A stretch of DNA of 30,164 bases from Pseudomonadota bacterium (GCA_021784255.1 JAJXSZ010000005.1:1-30164), one strand, 5' to 3'. Shown: positions 7,567 through 14,375, counted from the stretch's first letter. Notes: generated by a model not told the origin, from the sequence alone. A program made the numbers and translations.

Positions 7567-8574
7567 ATGGACCTGTCGCGCTTTCCCCGCATCAAGCTCG
7601 CCTTCTTCCCTTCGCCCATCCACCGGCTCGACCGGATGAGCGACGCGCTCGGCATCGAGCTCTGGGCGAAGCGCGACGACATCGCCTCCGGCCTCGCCTT
7701 CGGCGGCAACAAGATCCGCAAGCTGGAATTCCTCGCCGCCGATGCGCTGGCGCAGGGCTGCGACACGCTGGTCTCGATCGGCAACATCCAGAGCAACCAT
7801 ACGCGCCAGGTCGCCGCGGTGGCGGCGAAGCTCGGGCTGAAATGCCGCCTGGTGCAGGAGGAATGGACCAAGTGGCCGGACCCGACCTACGACAAGGTCG
7901 GCAACATCCTGCTCTCGCGCATCATGGGCGCCGAGACCCTCCTCGAGGGCGAGGGCTATTCGACCGCGGAGAAGGAGACCTGGCAGCACGCGCTCGACGA
8001 GGTGCGCCGGGCCGGCGGCAAGCCCTACGCGATCCCGGCCGGCGCCTCCGACCATCCGCTGGGCGGGCTCGGCTATGCGGCCTTCGCCGACGAGGTGGCG
8101 GCGCAGGAGCGCGAGATGGGGATGTTCTTCGACGCCGTGGTGACGGCGACCTGCACCGGCTCGACCCAGGCGGGGATGGTGGTCGGGTTCGCGGCGCAGA
8201 GCCGCAGGCGCCGGCTGATCGGCGTGGACACCGCGGCCAATGCCGAGATGACGCGCCAGGCGGTGACCAAGATCGCGCACCAGACGGCGGCGGCGGTGGG
8301 GCTGAACACCTCGATCCGGGACGCGGACATCGTCATCGACCCGCGCTTCTGCGGCCCCGATTACGGGCTGCCGGACGAGCCGACCATCGCCGCGATCCGC
8401 ATGGCGGCGACGCATGAGGGCATGCTCACGGACCCGGTCTACGAGGGCAAGAGCATGGCCGGCGTGATCGCGATGGCGAAGGCGGGCGAGTTCGAGAAGG
8501 GCGCGAAGGTGCTCTACGTCCATCTCGGCGGCGCGCCGGCACTGAACGCCTATCATCGCGCCTTCGCGTCCTGA
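7567..8574 (+). CDS. acdS: 1-aminocyclopropane-1-carboxylate (ACC) deaminase
   Basis: This PLP enzyme converts ACC, the plant ethylene precursor, to 2-oxobutyrate and ammonia. The protein has 335 residues, the family length. Lys49 in GGNKIRK is the PLP lysine and Ser76 in IQSN the nucleophile-region residue. Tyr292-Glu293 (VYEGKSM) and Leu320 (HLGGAPALNAY) are the positions that separate true ACC deaminases from the related D-cysteine desulfhydrases, and they match Tyr294, Glu295 and Leu322 of the Pseudomonas enzyme with a constant offset of two. The divergent Lrp-type gene supports the call. The enzyme is cytoplasmic and suggests contact with plants or ACC-producing organisms. Confidence 0.93.
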   Translation: MDLSRFPRIKLAFFPSPIHRLDRMSDALGIELWAKRDDIASGLAFGGNKIRKLEFLAADALAQGCDTLVSIGNIQSNHTRQVAAVAAKLGLKCRLVQEEWTKWPDPTYDKVGNILLSRIMGAETLLEGEGYSTAEKETWQHALDEVRRAGGKPYAIPAGASDHPLGGLGYAAFADEVAAQEREMGMFFDAVVTATCTGSTQAGMVVGFAAQSRRRRLIGVDTAANAEMTRQAVTKIAHQTAAAVGLNTSIRDADIVIDPRFCGPDYGLPDEPTIAAIRMAATHEGMLTDPVYEGKSMAGVIAMAKAGEFEKGAKVLYVHLGGAPALNAYHRAFAS

Positions 8575-8588
8575 GGCGCGGCGCGCAA

Positions 8589-8618
8589 GGGGCGGCGGCA
8601 AGCGCTCGCCGCCGCCCC
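8589..8618 (+). terminator. Possible hairpin terminator after acdS
   Basis: An 11-bp perfect stem (8589-8599 with 8608-8618, GGGGCGGCGGC / GCCGCCGCCCC) with an 8-base loop starts 14 bases after the acdS stop. No T-run follows, so it is at best a weak or atypical terminator, or an mRNA-stabilising hairpin. Confidence 0.4.
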
Positions 8619-8660
8619 GCCCGCGCGCTGCGTGCAGCGGATAGCCTGCTGATTTTGTGG

Positions 8661-8675
8661 AAAAAAACGTCGGAT
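8661..8675 (-). terminator. Terminator of the tRNA-Val transcript formed by leader and trailer
   Basis: On the minus strand the trailer ATCCGACG (8675-8668) is followed at once by seven T residues (8667-8661). It is the exact complement of the leader CGTCGGAT (8757-8750) just before the tRNA, so leader, acceptor stem and trailer can form one long helix ending in the U-run. This would act as an intrinsic terminator that encloses the whole tRNA. Confidence 0.6.
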
Positions 8676-8749
8676 GGTGGGCGCGACAGGGATTGAACCT
8701 GTGACCCCCACCGTGTCAAGGTGGTGCTCTCCCGCTGAGCTACGCGCCC
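8675..8749 (-). tRNA. tRNA-Val (anticodon GAC)
   Basis: Read on the minus strand the sequence folds as a complete tRNA: acceptor stem GGGCGCG/CGCGCCC, D arm GCTCAGCGGGAGAGC, anticodon stem CCACC/GGTGG with loop TTGACAC giving anticodon GAC (valine), and a T arm with TTCAATC. The CCA end is encoded (8675-8677). Flanking bases extend the acceptor pairing and lead into a T-run (see the terminator entry). The gene stands alone between acdS and a membrane-protein gene. Confidence 0.97.
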
Positions 8750-8841
8750 ATCCGACGCGCGCTTCGTAATCGCCGCGAAGAAGCGACGCAAGGGCGCGAA
8801 TGGGGGCAGGACCGGGGGACGGTTCGGGGTAAGGTTTTTCC

Positions 8842-9549
8842 ATGCTGATCCATTCGCTCTCGGCGATCCTCTCGGCGTTCCTCGCCTCGCTGGTCGAGGT
8901 GGTGGAGGCCTTCACCATCGTGCTGGCGGTGGGCGTGACGCATGGCTGGCGGCCGGCGCTGGCGGGCACCGGCGTCGGGTTGGCGGCGCTGGTGGCGCTG
9001 GTCGCGGTGCTCGGGCCACTGCTCGGCGCGGTGCCGCTCGCCGCCCTGCAGGGCGTGGTGGGGCTGCTGCTGCTGCTGTTCGGCATGCGCTGGCTGCGCA
9101 AGGCGGTGCTGCGCGCGGCCGGGCGGATTCCGCTGCACGACGAGGCGGCGGAATTCGCCAGGGAGCGCCGGCTGCTGACCGGGCGGCCGGCCTTCGCCGC
9201 CGGCGCCGCGGCGTTCCAGGCGGTGCTGCTGGAGGGGGTGGAGGTGGTGTTCATCGTCGTCGCGGTGGGAGCCGGGCGCGGGCTGGTCGGGGCGGCGAGC
9301 CTGGGCGCGGCGGCGGCGGCGGCGCTGGTCGTCGCCGCCGGGCTGGTGCTGCACAAGCCGCTGTCGGTGGTGCCGGAGAATACGCTGAAGCTGATCGTCG
9401 GCGTGATGCTGTCGGCGTTCGGCACGTTCTGGCTCGGGGAATCGGTGGGCCTGGCCTGGCCGGCGACCGACTTCGCGCTGCTGCCGATGGCGCTCGGTTT
9501 CCTGCTGGCCGCCATCGTCGGCGTGCGGGTCGCGGAGGTTCGCGGATGA
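8842..9549 (+). CDS. Multi-pass membrane protein, COG4280-like
   Basis: The 235-residue product is almost entirely hydrophobic, with about six to seven membrane segments. Two segments look like copies of each other: SLVEVVEAFTIVLAVGV near residue 16 and LLEGVEVVFIVVAVGA near residue 130. Each has paired acidic residues inside the membrane. Such acidic, internally repeated helices are typical of small cation transporters of the UPF0016/LysE-like type, and I believe this belongs to the uncharacterised COG4280 group. The substrate is unknown. The start at 8842 has GTAAGG about seven bases upstream. The next small membrane gene starts 10 bases after its stop. Confidence 0.7.
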   Translation: MLIHSLSAILSAFLASLVEVVEAFTIVLAVGVTHGWRPALAGTGVGLAALVALVAVLGPLLGAVPLAALQGVVGLLLLLFGMRWLRKAVLRAAGRIPLHDEAAEFARERRLLTGRPAFAAGAAAFQAVLLEGVEVVFIVVAVGAGRGLVGAASLGAAAAAALVVAAGLVLHKPLSVVPENTLKLIVGVMLSAFGTFWLGESVGLAWPATDFALLPMALGFLLAAIVGVRVAEVRG

Positions 9550-9559
9550 AGGTGCTGCG

Positions 9560-9766
9560 ATGAAGGTGGTGGGCGCGGTCTGGAACGAGGTGCTGGGCCT
9601 GTTCGTCGATGACGGTTCGCTCGCGGCGGCAATCCTGGTGCTGGTGGGGCTGGTCGCGACGCTGCGCGGCCGCGGCCTGATCGGCCCGGCGCTGGGCGGC
9701 GGGGTGCTGTTCGGCGGCCTGGTCGTCATCCTGCTCGAGAACGTCCGGCGCAGCTCACGCCGCTAG
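9560..9766 (+). CDS. Small two-helix membrane protein
   Basis: I do not recognise the family. The 68 residues contain two hydrophobic segments (about 18-36 and 42-60) joined by a short loop with Arg-Gly-Arg, and a basic C-terminus (RRSSRR). The gene begins 10 bases after the preceding membrane-protein gene. The 10-mer GATGAAGGTG, present at 9545-9554 and again over the start codon at 9559-9568, gives an AAGG ribosome binding site about 7 bases upstream. The pairing suggests a subunit or partner of the upstream protein. Confidence 0.6.
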   Translation: MKVVGAVWNEVLGLFVDDGSLAAAILVLVGLVATLRGRGLIGPALGGGVLFGGLVVILLENVRRSSRR

Positions 9767-9813
9767 CGCAATATCGGATCAGACAGAATCATCGGGTCGG
9801 ATAATGCCATCCG

Positions 9814-9852
9814 GATGGGCCATCGAGATGGGCCATTGGGGCGCGCCATCGG
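9814..9852. repeat. Imperfect 13-nt tandem repeat in intergenic DNA
   Basis: Three consecutive 13-base units, GATGGGCCATCGA, GATGGGCCATTGG and GGCGCGCCATCGG, lie between the small membrane protein and the amidohydrolase gene. The first ten bases are identical in the first two units. No function is apparent. Confidence 0.5.
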
Positions 9853-9930
9853 GGCGGATACGGCCCGCGGGGTCCGAGGCGCGGCGGCGGCGCGTTGCGC
9901 TCGCTGATGCGTGCGGCTTCAATAGCGGGG

Positions 9931-10800
9931 ATGGACCTGCCGCCCTTGGAGTCGAGCGCCGTGCGCGTCACGTGCCCCGCCGGGCACGCGGCGCCGCTGG
10001 TGTTCGCCTCGCCGCATTCCGGCCGCGCCTACCCGGCGGCGTTCGTGGCGGCGGCACGGCTCGACCCGGTGCAGTTGCGGCGAAGCGAGGATTGCTACGT
10101 CGACGAACTGTTCGCGGCAGCGCCGGAGCATGGCGCGACCATGGTTGCCGCGACCTTCCCGCGCGCCTTCTGCGACGCCAATCGGGAGCCGTGGGAGCTC
10201 GACCCCGGCATGTTCGAGGATACGCTGCCGGACTGGGTGAACACGGCGAGCGCGCGGGTGGGCGCGGGGCTCGGCACCATCGCGCGGGTGGTCGCGAGCG
10301 GCGAGCCGATCTATCGCGCCAAGCTCTCCTTCGCCGAGGTGCAGGCGCGCGTCGCCGCGACCTGGCAGCCATTCCACGCCGCGCTCTCGGCGGCGGTGAC
10401 CGGGGCGCAGCAGCGTTTCGGCGCCTGCCTGCTGGTCGATTGCCACTCCATGCCTCAGGCCAGCATGGCGCCGCGGCACCGGGCGGACGTGGTGCTGGGC
10501 GACGCGCACGGCACGACCTGCGCGCCGGCGCTGATGCGCCGGGTGGAGGAAGCGCTGGCGGCCGAGGGCCTCTCGGTGCGGCGCAACGATCCTTATGCCG
10601 GCGGCTACATCACCCGCCATTACGGTCGCCCGCGCGAACGGGTCCACGCGCTGCAGATCGAGGTGAACCGGGGGATCTACATGGACGAGGCGACGCTCGA
10701 GCGCAGCCCCGGTTTCGCCGCCCTGCGCTCGCGGCTGGCGCGGCTGGCGGCGCATCTCGCCCGCCACGCCGCGGCCGACCTCGGCATCGCAGGGGATTAG
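9931..10800 (+). CDS. N-formylglutamate amidohydrolase family protein
   Basis: The 289-residue product has the family's motifs: VFASPHSGRAYP near the N-terminus, SEDCYVDELFAAAPEHGATM, LLVDCHSMP in the middle and LQIEVNRGIYMDEATLE near the end. These provide the zinc ligands and catalytic residues of N-formylglutamate deformylase (HutG-type), which releases formate from N-formyl-L-glutamate in histidine breakdown. No hut genes are nearby, so the physiological substrate is open. I chose the ATG at 9931; an ATG at 9907 and a TTG at 9895 are in frame, and none has a good ribosome binding site. A minus-strand sRNA ends just after its stop. Confidence 0.82.
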   Translation: MDLPPLESSAVRVTCPAGHAAPLVFASPHSGRAYPAAFVAAARLDPVQLRRSEDCYVDELFAAAPEHGATMVAATFPRAFCDANREPWELDPGMFEDTLPDWVNTASARVGAGLGTIARVVASGEPIYRAKLSFAEVQARVAATWQPFHAALSAAVTGAQQRFGACLLVDCHSMPQASMAPRHRADVVLGDAHGTTCAPALMRRVEEALAAEGLSVRRNDPYAGGYITRHYGRPRERVHALQIEVNRGIYMDEATLERSPGFAALRSRLARLAAHLARHAAADLGIAGD

Positions 10801-10808
10801 ACGGGTCG

Positions 10809-10837
10809 AAAAAAAGGCGGTGCCCAAAGGCACCGCC
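10809..10837 (-). terminator. Intrinsic terminator of the sRNA
   Basis: GGCGGTGCC and GGCACCGCC (10816-10824 and 10829-10837) form a perfect 9-bp stem with a 4-base loop. On the minus strand it is followed by seven T residues (10815-10809). On the plus strand no T-run follows, so it works for the minus strand only. Confidence 0.88.
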
Positions 10838-10896
10838 AAGTTTAGGGAGGAAACGTCCAAGAAGCAGGAAAACGGCATAAATCCGTCTTGCTGCGT
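10809..10896 (-). ncRNA. mmgR: MmgR/suhB-like alphaproteobacterial trans-acting sRNA
   Basis: On the minus strand there is a promoter-like pair, about 88 transcribed bases and an intrinsic terminator. The RNA would have a 5' stem-loop (around ACGG...CCGT, 10875-10886), then an unpaired region containing UUUCCUCCCU (10853-10844), then a perfect 9-bp terminator hairpin and seven U residues. The UUUCCUCCCU element, complementary to Shine-Dalgarno sequences and placed just before the terminator stem, is the hallmark I know from the MmgR/suhB family (Rfam RF00519, Sinorhizobium). That family is an Hfq-dependent regulator of polyhydroxybutyrate granules in Sinorhizobium; targets here are unknown. 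The 5' end is estimated from the promoter spacing. Confidence 0.78.
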
Positions 10897-10901
10897 TGCA
10901 A

Positions 10902-10930
10902 CATATAGGCACCTAAACGGCCGTCGGCAA
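10902..10930 (-). promoter_or_regulatory. Promoter of the MmgR/suhB-like sRNA
   Basis: On the minus strand TTGCCG (10930-10925) and TATATG (10907-10902) are separated by exactly 17 bases, close to the housekeeping sigma consensus TTGACA-17-TATAAT. Transcription would start near 10896, giving an 88-base RNA that ends at the terminator. Confidence 0.65.
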
Positions 10931-11087
10931 GCGAAATTTTGCACTGCAGCATCCCGTTTCAGCGGCAGCATCGCCACAAGGCAGCCGGCGCCGGGAGCCC
11001 GGCCTGGCGGCACGGCCAAGGTTACGTTTTGCCGCCGGCGCGAATGCGGACTCACGCTCGGTTAACTTCCACGCTATAAGCAGCCGC

Positions 11088-12053
11088 ATGCGCGGCCGTT
11101 CAATCGCGGGGATTGTCTCTTTTTTTGCATTGAACCTGGTGACGCAACCCTGCTTCGCCGGCAGCCCGCTGCTGCAGCCCCCGGTCTACCAGGCGAGTTT
11201 CGCAGCCCGGCATTCCGGCCAGCCGCTCAATGCACCCGCCGCCGGTAATTTCGGCCGCTGGGCGGTGCCGGCGCTGCCGGCCGGCGCGCCGGCCGGCGCC
11301 GAGCCCGCCGACCCCGGCCTGGCCTGCCGGCAGGCGATCGCCACCGCGGAACGCGCGAACGGCGTGCCCGCCAGCCTGATGCAGGCGATCGGGCGGGTCG
11401 AAAGCGGGCGGGCGAACGGGCATGGCGGCGTCGATCCCTGGCCGTGGAGCATCAACGTCGAGGGCGCCAGCCACGTCTATCCGACCAGGGCGCAGGCGAT
11501 CGCGGCGGTGCTGCGCTACGAGGCGCAGGGGATCCGCTCGATCGACATGGGCTGCATGCAGGTGAACCTGCTGCACCACCCGCGCGCCTTCGCGAACCTG
11601 GCGCAGGCCTTCGATCCGGCGGCGAACGCGGACTATGCCGGAAAATTCCTCGCCTCCCTGCATGCCGCCACCGGCTCCTGGGCCGCGGCGACGGCGGATT
11701 ACCACTCGCAGACGCCGGCGCTCGGCGCGCCCTATGCGCGGGAGGTGATGGCGGTGTGGCCGGTGGAACTCGGCCACGCGCCGCCGCCGGGCATGACCGT
11801 GCTGCCGCCGCAACTGGCCTTCGCCGCCGCCGCGTCGCCGCCGGCCGCCGCGGGCAACGCGTTCAGCCGCAACATGTGGTCGCACAATATGTGGACCGCG
11901 GCACCGAAGATGCCGGTCGGCAGCGGCATCCTGCTGCGCGGGCCGCCGCCGGCGGTGATCCGGCTGCCGGCGGGCAGCGTCGGCAAGGCGCTCGCCGCCT
12001 ATCGTGCCGCCCCGGTGCAACTGGCGCGGCGGGTCGCTCTGGCGCAACGCTAG
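11088..12053 (+). CDS. Secreted lytic transglycosylase, SLT domain
   Basis: The 321-residue protein starts with a signal peptide (RGRSIAGIVSFFALNLVTQ..., likely cut near residue 24). The SLT domain follows at about 75-230: catalytic Glu105 in MQAIGRVESG, the strongly conserved DPWPWSINVEG, GCMQVNLLHHPRAF and ADYHSQTP. It would cleave peptidoglycan glycan strands, forming 1,6-anhydro ends, in the periplasm. The last ~90 residues are Pro/Ala-rich and of low complexity. A TATAAG box ends only seven bases before the ATG and no Shine-Dalgarno is visible, so the mRNA may be leaderless. A closing role in secretion or cell division cannot be decided from neighbours. Confidence 0.85.
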   Translation: MRGRSIAGIVSFFALNLVTQPCFAGSPLLQPPVYQASFAARHSGQPLNAPAAGNFGRWAVPALPAGAPAGAEPADPGLACRQAIATAERANGVPASLMQAIGRVESGRANGHGGVDPWPWSINVEGASHVYPTRAQAIAAVLRYEAQGIRSIDMGCMQVNLLHHPRAFANLAQAFDPAANADYAGKFLASLHAATGSWAAATADYHSQTPALGAPYAREVMAVWPVELGHAPPPGMTVLPPQLAFAAAASPPAAAGNAFSRNMWSHNMWTAAPKMPVGSGILLRGPPPAVIRLPAGSVGKALAAYRAAPVQLARRVALAQR

Positions 12054-12178
12054 AGGAAGACATCCGACCCGATGTTTCGATCGGGTTGGATACGGCTCTA
12101 GCCACCGGCTCGGCCCTGCGCGCCGGAGGGGCGGCGGCGCTGTTTGCATGTCCCGCCGCTTCGCCCTAGGGCAGCCGC

Positions 12179-12942
12179 ATGTCGGGGGTTTCAGAGGTGA
12201 TGGCGCCGCCTGGCGACGGCGAGGGGCTGCCCGGCTGGATGGCGCATGGCGGCGTGCTGGCGCTCGGCGCGTTGCTCGCCTGGCTGTCGGCGACGATGCC
12301 GGCGCAACTGCCGTTTTTCATGCCGTGGGATTTTTCCTGGCCGGAATACCTCACGATCGCGCTCGTGCTGCTGTGGTACGGCCGCGGGCTGGCGCGGCTG
12401 GCGCCGGCGGAGCGGCCCTCGCCCGCGGCTTTGTTGCGATTGTGCAACAGCCGGTGCTGGTGCCGGTCCTGTTCGTCGGGCTGTTCTATTTCTGGCTGAT
12501 CCCCGCCGTGCATTTCCACGCCATGCTCGACCCGCGCCTCTATGCGCTGATGAACTGGAGCATGGTGCTCGACGGCGTGGCGTTCTGGGCACTGGTGCTC
12601 GACCCGCGACCGAAGCCGCCGGCGCGCATCGGCTACGGCGCGCGCGTCGCGCTCGCCGCGGGCGTGATGTTCCCGCAGATCGCGCTCGGCGCGGTGATCG
12701 CGTTTGCCAGGCACGATCTTTACCCCTTCTATAATGTCTGCGGGCGGCTCTATCCCGCGATCACGGCGATCTCGGACCAGCATTTCGGTGGCCTCGTGAT
12801 GTGGATCCCGCCCTCGATGATGAGTGCCGCGGGCGTGCTCGCCGTCATCAACGCGCTGCGCATGCACGAAAACACACTGGAGGAACCATCGGATGCAGCC
12901 GCCGCTCTCGCCGAACGCTCACGCGCCTGGACCGGCGGCTAG
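12179..12942 (+). pseudogene. CtaG-like (caa3-type) cytochrome oxidase assembly gene, internally deleted and frameshifted
   Basis: The N-terminal part reads in one frame from 12179 (…FFMPWDFSWPEYLTIALVLL then WYGRGLARLAPAERPSP) up to about 12425. The C-terminal part reads in the next frame from about 12430 to the stop at 12942 (VQQPVLVPVLFVGLFYFWLI, later DQHFGGLVMWIPPSMM). Both halves are good matches to caa3_CtaG-type membrane proteins. As I recall the family, about 80-95 residues should lie between them, including the helix with the histidine cluster of the HRxQHLxLHH type. They are missing, and the frame changes at the same place. The gene is therefore probably broken by a deletion that is not a multiple of three, or the assembly is wrong here. 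The copper chaperone follows immediately. Confidence 0.72.
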
Positions 12943-13549
12943 GACCGCCCGGCGGCGGGCGCTGTCGCTGCCCGCACCCGTCGCGGCACTCGCCTTCACC
13001 GGAAGGGCCTTCACAGGACGGGCGTTCACAGGACTGGCGTTCACGGCACTGGTGTTCACGGCACTGGCGTTCACGGCATTGGCCATCGCCGCACCCGGCG
13101 CGCGGGCGGCGGGGGTGACGAGCATGGGCGCGATGCCGATGGGCGCGACGAGCATGGGCGCGAGGGCGGCGGGTGCGCCGCCGGGTGTCGTCGTGCACCG
13201 CCCGTGGCTGCGCAGCATCATCCCCTCGCGGCCGGTGGCGGGATATTTCACCCTCAGCAACGACAGCGATACCGCGCTGCAGCTGGTCGGCGCGAGTTCG
13301 CCCGGCTGTGGCACGCTGATGCTGCACCGGAGCATGAACATGGGCGGGCAGGAGACGATGGCGATGGTGCGATCCGTCCGGCTGCCCGCGCATGGCAAGC
13401 TCGTGTTCGCGCCCGGCGGCTATCACCTGATGTGCCTGCAGCCGACCGCGGCGGTGCAGCCGGGCGGGGCGGTTGCGGTGACGTTGCGGTTCAGCAACGG
13501 TGACGCGATGACGGCAACGTTCCCTGTTCGCAACGCGACCGGCCGGTAG
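12893..13549 (+). CDS. PCu(A)C periplasmic copper chaperone
   Basis: The 218-residue product carries a complete Cu(I) site: His145, Met156, His178 and Met180, exactly fitting the H(M)x10Mx21HxM pattern of PCu(A)C proteins (LHRSMNM..., PGGYHLM). These periplasmic proteins pass copper to cytochrome oxidase, often with SCO1, which is encoded convergently next door. The hydrophobic core of the signal peptide (residues 35-64) is six copies of a five-residue unit of the FTGRA/FTALA kind, followed by a Met-rich linker (about 76-90). The ATG at 12893 has GGAGGA eight bases upstream and lies inside the 3' end of the ctaG-like gene. The stop is 6 bases from the SCO1 stop. Confidence 0.88.
   Translation: MQPPLSPNAHAPGPAARTARRRALSLPAPVAALAFTGRAFTGRAFTGLAFTALVFTALAFTALAIAAPGARAAGVTSMGAMPMGATSMGARAAGAPPGVVVHRPWLRSIIPSRPVAGYFTLSNDSDTALQLVGASSPGCGTLMLHRSMNMGGQETMAMVRSVRLPAHGKLVFAPGGYHLMCLQPTAAVQPGGAVAVTLRFSNGDAMTATFPVRNATGR
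12995..13084 (+). repeat. Six-unit 15-nt tandem repeat inside the copper chaperone signal peptide
   Basis: Six in-frame 15-base units run from TTCACCGGAAGGGCC to TTCACGGCATTGGCC, each coding Phe-Thr-Gly/Ala-Leu/Arg/Val-Ala/Val-type residues. The first units carry Gly-Arg and the last ones Ala-Leu, so the array grades into a hydrophobic helix. It could vary in copy number by slippage without changing the frame. Confidence 0.92.
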
Positions 13550-13555
13550 CAGCGC

Positions 13556-14212
13556 TCAGGCGGCGCGCAGCAATCGCCGCAGAAGGCCGGGCCGGTGCTG
13601 CCGATCCACCAGGCGGCGCAGATCGGCAACGGTGCCGGTGATGTCAGGATGCGCGGTGTCGAGCGAGGGGATCAGCAGCCGCGCCGCGCCGGTGGGGCCG
13701 AAGACGTAGATCGCGGAGCTGTGCGTGACCTCGTATGCCGCGGGATCGGGCGAGGGGCGGACCGAGTAGACCAGGCGAAAACGTCGCGCCAGCGCAACGA
13801 GCTGGTCCGGCGTGCCGCGCAGGCCCTCCATCTGCGGGTCGAAATTGGCCAGATAGCTGCGCAGGACCGCCAGCGTGTCGCGGCCGGGATCGACGGTGAC
13901 AAACAGGAAGCGGATGCGCCGGGCGTCAGCGCCCAGCCGCCCGAGGGCCGCCGCGACGTTGGCGAGCGTGGTGGGGCAGACGTCCGGGCAGAACGTGTAG
14001 CCGAGATAGAGCATGACGATGTCGCCGCGGTAGGTGGCCGCGGTCACCTCGCGCCCGTCGCTCGCGCGCCGCATGGAGAAGGCGAGATCGGGCGAGGTGC
14101 CAGCGACATCGATCGCGTGCCAGGGGCGCTTGCCGGTGCAGCCGGCGAGCAGCACCGGCATGGCCGTGGCGACGCGCAGCAGGGCGCGGCGGTCAGAAAC
14201 CGGGGATGACAC
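13556..14212 (-). CDS. SCO1/SenC-family copper lipoprotein
   Basis: The 218-residue product has a lipoprotein signal with lipobox LLAGC (Cys25), so it is anchored on the periplasmic face of a membrane. The thioredoxin-like SCO domain shows Cys75 and Cys79 in TFCPDVCP and His164 in VTHSSAIYVF, the three copper ligands. SCO proteins deliver copper to, or reduce, the CuA centre of cytochrome c oxidase. The start is a GTG at 14212 with GAGG six bases upstream. It overlaps by 20 bases the small membrane gene before it, in the same operon, and ends 6 bases from the convergent PCu(A)C gene. Confidence 0.9.
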   Translation of the reverse strand: MSSPVSDRRALLRVATAMPVLLAGCTGKRPWHAIDVAGTSPDLAFSMRRASDGREVTAATYRGDIVMLYLGYTFCPDVCPTTLANVAAALGRLGADARRIRFLFVTVDPGRDTLAVLRSYLANFDPQMEGLRGTPDQLVALARRFRLVYSVRPSPDPAAYEVTHSSAIYVFGPTGAARLLIPSLDTAHPDITGTVADLRRLVDRQHRPGLLRRLLRAA

Positions 14213-14375
14213 GATAGGCCTCGTAGGCGTGGAAGGCGATCACCAGGGCGACGACGATCGCGAACATGCCGAGGCTCACCAGGGCCAGCAACAGGCCGAA
14301 CAGGCGGTTGCGCTGTCGCTGTCGCTGCCGCGGCGAGCGCTGCGGCGCCGCGCGCGCCGGCGTCGACCGGCTCAT
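14193..14375 (-). CDS. Small single-helix membrane protein upstream of SCO1
   Basis: The 60-residue product has a very basic N-terminal stretch (RSPRQRQRQRNR) and one membrane helix (LFGLLLALVSLGMFAIVVAL). The positive-inside rule places the N-terminus in the cytoplasm. The family is not recognised; the layout resembles small proteins found next to cytochrome oxidase assembly genes, so a link to oxidase biogenesis is plausible but unproven. The ATG at 14375 has GAGGGG about five bases upstream. A GTG at 14390 would add five residues. It overlaps the SCO1 gene start by 20 bases, implying coupled translation. Confidence 0.6.
   Translation of the reverse strand: MSRSTPARAAPQRSPRQRQRQRNRLFGLLLALVSLGMFAIVVALVIAFHAYEAYRVIPGF

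Noticed and set aside
6096..8417. 773-codon plus-strand ORF
   Set aside because: It covers the MoxR and acdR genes in antisense and acdS out of frame. All three have strong family motifs in their own frames.
7567..8574. D-cysteine desulfhydrase as the identity of the PLP enzyme
   Set aside because: Glu293 and Leu320 are the residues of genuine ACC deaminases, and the divergent Lrp-type regulator is the usual acdR partner.
8675..8757. tRNA-Val as a prophage or island attachment site
   Set aside because: No integrase gene is nearby, and I saw no partial second copy of the tRNA 3' end in the window. The flanking complementarity is better explained as a terminator.
12995..13084. CRISPR-like short repeats
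   Set aside because: The 15-nt units are contiguous with no spacers and stay in frame in a coding sequence; the same applies to the repeats at 28558-28632.
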